A DNA stretch of 10,334 bases from Clostridiales bacterium UBA735. Lineage in GTDB: Bacteria > Bacillota > Clostridia > Oscillospirales > Oscillospiraceae. The notes under the pieces were generated by a model. It saw only the letters and a list, made by a program, of their open reading frames with translations, was not told where the DNA came from and did no database searches. A program made the translations under genes and the position numbers. Of the stretch, positions 5,725-10,334 are shown piece by piece. Each line of letters starts with the position of its first letter. Within the stretch, counting starts at the first letter, position 1. The DNA lies in assembly GCA_002298695.1 (NCBI GenBank), contig DBLB01000097.1, positions 11,401-21,734 on the forward strand, given 5' to 3'.

Positions 5725-6663
5725 ATGAAAAAGATCATTGCACTGCTGCTCGCGCTGACATGCGCGCTGGCGCTGTTTGCCGGCTGTGCAGCAAAGACCA
5801 CCGATTCGAATGATACCGCTTCGGACACTGCTGCGGATACCTCCGCGACAGACACCGCTGCAAAGGATGACAGCTCCAGCACTGCCGAGGAAAGCAAGCA
5901 GGATGACGCCGCTTCCACCGAGAAGGAACTGAGCGGCACGGTTGCGACCGACGGCTCCACCTCGATGGAAAAGGTCATCGGTGCGCTGGGTGAAGCGTTC
6001 ATGGCGGAAAACCCCAATGTGACGTTTACCTATAACCCGACCGGTTCCGGTTCCGGCATTCAGGCCGTGAGCGAAGGCCGCTGCGATATCGGTCTTGCCA
6101 GCCGCGCGCTGAAGGACGACGAAAAGGCCTCCGGCCTGAAGGAAACCGTTCTGGCTCTCGACGGCATCGCCATCATCGTGAACCCGGAAAACCCTGTCTC
6201 TGACCTCGACGTCGAGACCATCGCGAAGATCTACACCGGCGAGATCACCAACTGGAAGGATGTCGGCGGCAACGATGCAGAGATCGTTCTGATCGGTCGT
6301 GAAGCTGGTTCCGGCACGCGCGACGGCTTTGAGTCCATCACGGACACCAAGGATGCCTGCCAGTATCGTCAGGAGCTGACCTCCACCGGCGACGTGATCG
6401 CAACGGTCGCGCAGAACCCGGATGCCATCGGCTATGCTTCCCTCTCTGCGATCAAGGACACCGTCAAGGCCCTGACCGTCGGCGGCGTGGCCCCGAGCGA
6501 AGAGACCGTCAAGGACGGCAGCTATGTGGTGCAGAGACCGTTCGTCCTCGTCACGAAGGAGGGCGTGGCCCTCAGCGACGCGGCCCAGGCGTTCTATGAC
6601 TACGCGCTCGATCCCGCCCAGGCGGAGCTGATCGGCAAGGCCGGCGCAGTTGCAGCGAACTAA
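5725..6663 (+). CDS. pstS: Phosphate ABC transporter substrate-binding lipoprotein PstS
   Basis: The product is 312 residues from the ATG at 5725, chosen because AAAGGAG (5709-5715) sits 9 nt upstream and the protein then begins with a standard lipoprotein leader: charged MKK, a hydrophobic core, and LFAGC with C21 as lipidation site. The frame is open upstream to 5500, but that extension crosses the terminators. Residues 22-68 form a linker very rich in Asp, Ser, Thr and Ala. The mature fold starts near 69. Phosphate-contacting loops typical of PstS are visible: TDGSTSM (75-81), TGSGSG (106-111) and GREAGSGTRDGF (191-202). It captures phosphate outside the membrane and delivers it to PstC/PstA. 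A terminator follows immediately, so it is probably made in excess over the rest of the transporter. Confidence 0.95.
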   Translation: MKKIIALLLALTCALALFAGCAAKTTDSNDTASDTAADTSATDTAAKDDSSSTAEESKQDDAASTEKELSGTVATDGSTSMEKVIGALGEAFMAENPNVTFTYNPTGSGSGIQAVSEGRCDIGLASRALKDDEKASGLKETVLALDGIAIIVNPENPVSDLDVETIAKIYTGEITNWKDVGGNDAEIVLIGREAGSGTRDGFESITDTKDACQYRQELTSTGDVIATVAQNPDAIGYASLSAIKDTVKALTVGGVAPSEETVKDGSYVVQRPFVLVTKEGVALSDAAQAFYDYALDPAQAELIGKAGAVAAN

Positions 6664-6677
6664 AATCTAGAACAAGG

Positions 6678-6704
6678 AGGCGGCCACCCATCGGCCGCCT
6701 TTTT
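6678..6704 (+). terminator. Intercistronic terminator between pstS and pstC
   Basis: AGGCGGCC (6678-6685) and GGCCGCCT (6693-6700) form a perfect 8-bp stem with a 7-nt loop, ending in five T residues (6700-6704). It starts 15 nt after the pstS stop and ends 22 nt before the pstC ATG. No separate pstC promoter is apparent in the remaining gap, so read-through probably sets the level of pstCAB-phoU below that of pstS. Confidence 0.82.
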
Positions 6705-6726
6705 GGCTGTATATGAGGAATTTACG

Positions 6727-7596
6727 ATGAAACGAGGAAAAAATCTGGTTGAGGACGTGATCCATGCAGTCTTTCTGCTGTTCGGCCTGATCGCGGTGGG
6801 ATGCGTGCTGATCATCACGGTCTATCTGGTGGTTTCCGGTATCCCGGCCATCCGGAAGATCGGGCTGGTGCCGTTCCTGTTCGGGAAAACGTGGGCGTCG
6901 ACGGCGGCAGAACCGCAGTACGGCATTCTGCCGTTCATCCTGACAAGCGTCTACGGCACGGCCGGGGCGATCGCGCTTGGCGTACCGGTCGGTTTTCTGA
7001 CGGCGGTGTATCTGGCAAAGCTTGCGCCAAAGAGTGTGAAGAGCACGATGCAGGCGGCGGTCAGCCTGCTGGCCGGTATCCCATCGGTCGTATACGGCCT
7101 TGTCGGCATGCTGGTACTGGTACCGGGGATCCGGAATGTGTTCCACTTATCGGATGGCGCGAGCCTGCTCGCGGCGATCATCGTCCTGGCGGTCATGATC
7201 CTGCCGTCCATTATTAAGGTCTCGGTCACGGCGCTCGAGGCCGTGCCGCGTGAATATGAGGACGCCTCTCTGGCCCTCGGAGCCACGCCGGTCGAGACAT
7301 ATTTCAGAGTATCCGTTCCGGCAGCAAAGAGCGGCATCGCCGCGGCGGTCGTGCTCGGCGTGGGCCGCGCCATTGGTGAAGCGATGGCTGTGATGATGGT
7401 ATCGGGTAACGCGGCCAATATGCCGAGTCTGTTCCAGAGCGTGCGCTTCCTCACGACGGCAGTCGCCAGCGAGATGTCGTACTCCAGCGGATTGCAGCGG
7501 CAGGCGCTGTTTTCCATTGCGCTGGTGCTCTTCCTCTTTATCATGCTCATCAATGCAGCGCTGAATTTCTTCCTGAAGCGCGGAAAGGAGCAATGA
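6727..7596 (+). CDS. pstC: Phosphate ABC transporter permease PstC
   Basis: The product is 289 residues. The ATG at 6727 is preceded by GAGGAA (6715-6720, 6 nt spacing); a TTG at 6703 in frame lies inside the terminator T tract and is rejected. About six membrane helices are visible, the first at 10-38 and the last at 261-283. The extracytoplasmic stretch after the first helix carries SGIPAI and FLFGKTWAS. The permease core has GIPSVVYGLVGM (117-128) and a cytoplasmic EAA-type coupling loop, EYEDASLALGATPVETYFRVSVPAA (176-200), that docks on PstB. GRAIGEAMAVMMVSGN (213-228) is the typical PstC ending motif. The gene stops one base before pstA. With PstA it forms the phosphate channel. Confidence 0.95.
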   Translation: MKRGKNLVEDVIHAVFLLFGLIAVGCVLIITVYLVVSGIPAIRKIGLVPFLFGKTWASTAAEPQYGILPFILTSVYGTAGAIALGVPVGFLTAVYLAKLAPKSVKSTMQAAVSLLAGIPSVVYGLVGMLVLVPGIRNVFHLSDGASLLAAIIVLAVMILPSIIKVSVTALEAVPREYEDASLALGATPVETYFRVSVPAAKSGIAAAVVLGVGRAIGEAMAVMMVSGNAANMPSLFQSVRFLTTAVASEMSYSSGLQRQALFSIALVLFLFIMLINAALNFFLKRGKEQ

Positions 7597-7597
7597 C

Positions 7598-8449
7598 ATG
7601 CAGACTAAATTGCCGCTGCGGCGGCGTGCTTATACCGGCATGATGCGGACGCTGATGTACATTTCCGCAGGGCTTACCGCAGCGCTGGTGCTGTTTCTCA
7701 TCATCTACGTCCTGGTAAAGGGCGTGCCGAATATCACATGGGAACTGCTGTCCACCGCGCCGAGTTACCTGGAGGAGCGCATCGGAATCCTGCCGGACAT
7801 TCTGAACACGCTTTATCTTGTACTGGCAACGATCCTTTTCGTGCTTCCGCTTGGCGTGTGTGCAGCGATCTATCTAAACGAATACGCGGCGAACAAAAAG
7901 CTCGTCGCGGCCATCGAATACGCTGCGGAGACGCTCTCCGGCATCCCGTCCATCATCTACGGTCTCGTCGGTATGCTGATTTTTTGTAAGAACGGCACGT
8001 CTCTGCTGGCCGGCGCATGGACGCTCACGATCATGAACCTGCCGACGGTCATGCGCACGACGCAGGAAAGCCTCAAGACTGTGCCGCAGAGCTACCGCGA
8101 GGGCGCGTTCGGCCTCGGCGCGGGAAAGTGGCGCGTGATCCGGACGGTAGTCATGCCCGGCTGCGTCGACGGCATCATCACGGGCTGCATTCTCTCCATC
8201 GGGCGCATCCTCGGCGAGTCGGCGGCGCTGCTGTTCACGGCGGGGTTTGCTCATGCGCTGAATGATCTCTGGCGCGGCCTGCACAGTGCGGGCGCGACGC
8301 TGACGGTCGCCCTCTATGTCTACGCGAAGGAGCAGGGCGAGTTCGGCGTGGCGTTTGCCATTGCAGCCATCCTGATGGTGCTCGCGCTGCTCATCAATCT
8401 GGCGGCAAGCCTTGTATCCCGTTATTTCAGGAGGAAAAATCAGCTATGA
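7598..8449 (+). CDS. pstA: Phosphate ABC transporter permease PstA
   Basis: The product is 283 residues, with AAAGGAG (7584-7590) 7 nt before the ATG. It begins with a basic stretch (PLRRR), then a helix at about 18-41 and the PstA-type segment ending WELLSTAP. Further on it has the permease motif [12 protein letters not shown] (115-126) shared with PstC, a coupling loop [23 protein letters not shown] (165-187) and [15 protein letters not shown] (202-216). The last helix is at about 251-272 with a basic end (RRK). Its stop overlaps the pstB start in ATGA. It is the second half of the inner-membrane phosphate pore; PstC and PstA order and lengths are the usual ones. Confidence 0.95.
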   Translation: MQTKLPLRRRAYTGMMRTLMYISAGLTAALVLFLIIYVLVKGVPNITWELLSTAPSYLEERIGILPDILNTLYLVLATILFVLPLGVCAAIYLNEYAANKKLVAAIEYAAETLSGIPSIIYGLVGMLIFCKNGTSLLAGAWTLTIMNLPTVMRTTQESLKTVPQSYREGAFGLGAGKWRVIRTVVMPGCVDGIITGCILSIGRILGESAALLFTAGFAHALNDLWRGLHSAGATLTVALYVYAKEQGEFGVAFAIAAILMVLALLINLAASLVSRYFRRKNQL

Positions 8450-9201
8450 GCGATATCATTTCTGTGAAAAATCTGAACTTGTGGTATGGCAGCCATCAGG
8501 CGCTGACGGATATCTGCATCGAGATTCCGGAAAAGAGCATCACGGCTCTCATCGGGCCGTCCGGCTGCGGTAAGTCCACATTTCTGAAAACGCTGGATCG
8601 GATGAACGATCTGGTGCCCGGCGTGAAAATTACGGGCAGCGTACAATATCGGGGGCAGGACATCTACGCGCCCGGTACGGACGTGAACGATCTGCGGCGG
8701 CAGATCGGCATGGTCTTCCAGAAACCGAACCCCTTCCCCATGAGCATCTACGACAACATTGCCTACGGCCCGCGGACGCATGGCATCCGAAACCGGGCGA
8801 AGCTCGACGAGATCGTCGAGCGGTCGCTGCGCGGCGCAGCCATCTGGGACGAGGTGAAAGACAGACTGAAGAAAAACGCGCTGGGTCTTTCCGGCGGACA
8901 GCAGCAGCGGCTCTGCATCGCGCGGGCGCTGGCCGTGGAGCCGGAAGTGCTGCTGATGGACGAGCCGACGAGCGCGCTGGATCCCATCTCGACCTCGAAG
9001 ATCGAAGAGCTCGCAATGGAGCTCAAGGATCAGTATACCATTGTTATTGTCACGCACAACATGCAGCAGGCCGTCCGTATTTCGGACAATACGGCATTTT
9101 TCCTGCTGGGTGAGCTGGTCGAGTATGGCGGGACGGAGCAGATGTTCTCGCAGCCGCGCGAAAAGAAGACCGAGGATTATATCACGGGGAGGTTTGGATG
9201 A
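8446..9201 (+). CDS. pstB: Phosphate ABC transporter ATP-binding protein PstB
   Basis: The product is 251 residues, the usual PstB length. All ATPase motifs are intact: Walker [10 protein letters not shown] (37-45), Q-loop Q92 in [10 protein letters not shown] (the PNPFPMS run is characteristic of PstB), signature LSGGQQQR (148-155), Walker B VLLMDEP (168-174) with the following SALD, and switch histidine H204 in IVTHN. The GGAGG site ahead of the ATG lies inside pstA. It drives phosphate import through PstC/PstA, and in characterised systems contacts PhoU to report transport state. The stop overlaps phoU. Confidence 0.97.
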   Translation: MSDIISVKNLNLWYGSHQALTDICIEIPEKSITALIGPSGCGKSTFLKTLDRMNDLVPGVKITGSVQYRGQDIYAPGTDVNDLRRQIGMVFQKPNPFPMSIYDNIAYGPRTHGIRNRAKLDEIVERSLRGAAIWDEVKDRLKKNALGLSGGQQQRLCIARALAVEPEVLLMDEPTSALDPISTSKIEELAMELKDQYTIVIVTHNMQQAVRISDNTAFFLLGELVEYGGTEQMFSQPREKKTEDYITGRFG

Positions 9202-9851
9202 TGAGAAGCAGGTTTGACGAGCAGCTGGGACTGCTGAACCGGGAGCTCATTGAAATGGGCGCGCTTTGCGAGGAGGTCATTGCGCTGGCGGCCAAGGCCA
9301 TGGAGATCGGCGACGTAACGCTGGCCAAAAAGGTCGGGCCGCTGGACGCCGAGATCGACCGGAAGGAGCGGGAGATCGAATCCCTTTGCCTGAAGCTGCT
9401 TTTGCAGCAGCAGCCGGTCGCGCGCGACCTGCGGCAGATCTCCGCAGCGCTGAAGATGATCACCGATATGGAGCGCATTGGCGACCAGGCCGAGGATATT
9501 GCCGAAATTGTGACATTTCTGGACGGCCGCGGCACCGAAGACAGCGAGCTGATGCGGGAAATGGCACGCGCGACAATAAAAATGGTCACAGATAGTGTTG
9601 ATGCTTTCGTAAAACATGATATACTGTTAGCAGAACAGGTGGTGCGGGATGACGACACGGTCGACCGCTATTTTGACGAGGTCAAGCGCAGGCTGATCGA
9701 ACGGATCGCCGCGACGCCGGACGATGGCGAATACTCGCTTGACCTGCTCATGATCGCCAAGTATTTTGAGCGCATCGGAGATCACGCGACGAACATTGCC
9801 GAATGGGTCATGTTCTCCGTGACCGGTGTACATAAGGAGGGAAACGCATGA
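9198..9851 (+). CDS. phoU: Phosphate signalling protein PhoU
   Basis: The 217-residue, all-helical protein has two tandem PhoU repeats. Each carries the family's metal-binding signature: [13 protein letters not shown] (91-103) in the first and [15 protein letters not shown] (189-203) in the second. Two adjacent ATG codons (9198 and 9201) are both possible starts; GGGGAGG at 9186-9192 fits either. PhoU bridges the Pst transporter and the PhoR-type kinase and damps the Pho response when phosphate is plentiful. The part around 9570-9630 is clearly more AT-rich than the rest of the gene and contains a promoter-like sequence. The stop overlaps the next regulator gene by ATGA. Confidence 0.95.
   Translation: MMRSRFDEQLGLLNRELIEMGALCEEVIALAAKAMEIGDVTLAKKVGPLDAEIDRKEREIESLCLKLLLQQQPVARDLRQISAALKMITDMERIGDQAEDIAEIVTFLDGRGTEDSELMREMARATIKMVTDSVDAFVKHDILLAEQVVRDDDTVDRYFDEVKRRLIERIAATPDDGEYSLDLLMIAKYFERIGDHATNIAEWVMFSVTGVHKEGNA
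9598..9625 (+). promoter_or_regulatory. Possible internal promoter in phoU for the downstream regulator
   Basis: TTGATG (9598-9603), a 16-nt spacer and TATACT (9620-9625) with an upstream TG one base away (9617-9618) make an extended -10 promoter candidate. It lies in an AT-rich patch within an otherwise GC-rich gene, about 220 bp before the response-regulator start. It would give the regulator basal expression independent of the pst promoter. This is seen in sequence only. Confidence 0.45.
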
Positions 9852-10334
9852 TCTGGTGCGTGGAGGACGACGCCAGTATCCGTGACATTGAGGTGTATGC
9901 CCTGCATTCGACCGGCTTTGAGGCCCGAGGCTTTGAAGATGGGCAGGAATTCTGGGACGCATTGCAGGAGGCAGAGCTGCCGGAGCTCGTGGTGCTCGAC
10001 GTGATGCTCCCGGGGCTGGACGGCATCACGCTGCTGCGCCGGATGAAGGCGGAGGAGCGTCTGGCTGACATCCCTGTCGTCATGGCGACGGCCCGCGGCG
10101 CGGAGTATGACAAAATTCAGGGACTCGACCTTGGCGCGGACTACTATCTCACAAAGCCCTTTGGGGTGATGGAGCTGGTGTCCTGCGTGAAGGCCGTGCT
10201 CCGGCGTGTACAGCCAAAGAAGGTGGAACGGCTGCTGAAGACCGGCGGGCTGCTGCTGAATCTGGATGAGCATACCGTCAGCATCGACGGCGCGCGTGTT
10301 GAGCTGACGTTCAAGGAATTTGAACTGCTGAAGC
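9848..10334 (+). CDS. phoB: PhoB/PhoP-type response regulator, 3' end outside window
   Basis: About 162 codons are present before the window ends. The start is the ATG at 9848, preceded by AAGGAGG (9834-9840, 7 nt spacing) and overlapping the phoU stop. The receiver domain has E6/D7/D8, phosphoacceptor D51 in VVLDVMLPGLDG, T81 in VMATARG and K103 in YYLTKPFG. The winged-helix domain has just begun, with LTFKEFELLK at the edge. Position directly after phoU is the usual place for the phosphate regulator in clostridia, and a PhoR-type kinase probably follows outside the window. It is a distinct protein from the regulator at 3595, with different residues throughout the receiver. The gene name rests on context; family membership is certain. 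Confidence 0.88.
   Translation, partial: MIWCVEDDASIRDIEVYALHSTGFEARGFEDGQEFWDALQEAELPELVVLDVMLPGLDGITLLRRMKAEERLADIPVVMATARGAEYDKIQGLDLGADYYLTKPFGVMELVSCVKAVLRRVQPKKVERLLKTGGLLLNLDEHTVSIDGARVELTFKEFELLK

Noticed and set aside
1..10334. tRNA, rRNA, riboswitch, CRISPR array, insertion sequence or attachment site
   Set aside because: No cloverleaf-like arms, regularly spaced repeats, transposase motifs or conserved riboswitch cores were visible on either strand by eye. The few intergenic stretches are explained by promoters, operators, repeats and terminators.

Overview
The window reads as chromosomal DNA of a GC-rich, low-redundancy Firmicute, most likely a gut-type clostridium of the Oscillospiraceae/Ruminococcaceae kind. 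This is inferred from the strong AGGAGG-type ribosome sites, the lipoprotein-type PstS leader, the VTC/DUF4956/CotH gene set and the HAMP-less clostridial-style sensor kinase. I cannot assign a species. Almost every base is accounted for by ten tightly packed genes; no RNA gene, insertion sequence or CRISPR array is visible.

Left part (89-3419, minus strand): a three-gene operon read right to left. It encodes a VTC-domain polyphosphate polymerase-like protein, a DUF4956 multi-pass membrane protein, and a CotH-kinase-domain protein that has a membrane segment at each end and a low-complexity insertion. Past the cotH end, the first ~70 bases hold one copy of a GC-rich repeat.

Centre (3420-5468): a 175-bp AT-rich divergent control region with good -10 boxes in both directions. 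Each -10 is preceded by a TTTCAG-N5-TTTCAG direct repeat with 11-bp period, the architecture expected for an OmpR/PhoB-family operator. It is followed by an overlapping response regulator/histidine kinase pair on the plus strand. Positions 5469-5724 hold a second copy of the repeat built into a 21-bp hairpin with a T tract, a second classical terminator, and the pstS leader.

Right part (5725-10334, plus strand): pstS, an intercistronic terminator, pstC, pstA, pstB, phoU, then a second PhoB-type response regulator cut by the window end. From pstC onward the genes touch or overlap (ATGA junctions). They form the high-affinity phosphate ABC transporter plus its signalling arm.

Together the window looks like a phosphate-homeostasis island. 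One half imports and senses phosphate (Pst-PhoU-PhoB). The other half may store, move or use polyphosphate (VTC-DUF4956-CotH) under its own two-component system, whose probable operator lies between the two divergent transcripts. The link between the CotH triad and phosphate is an inference from gene content and adjacency.
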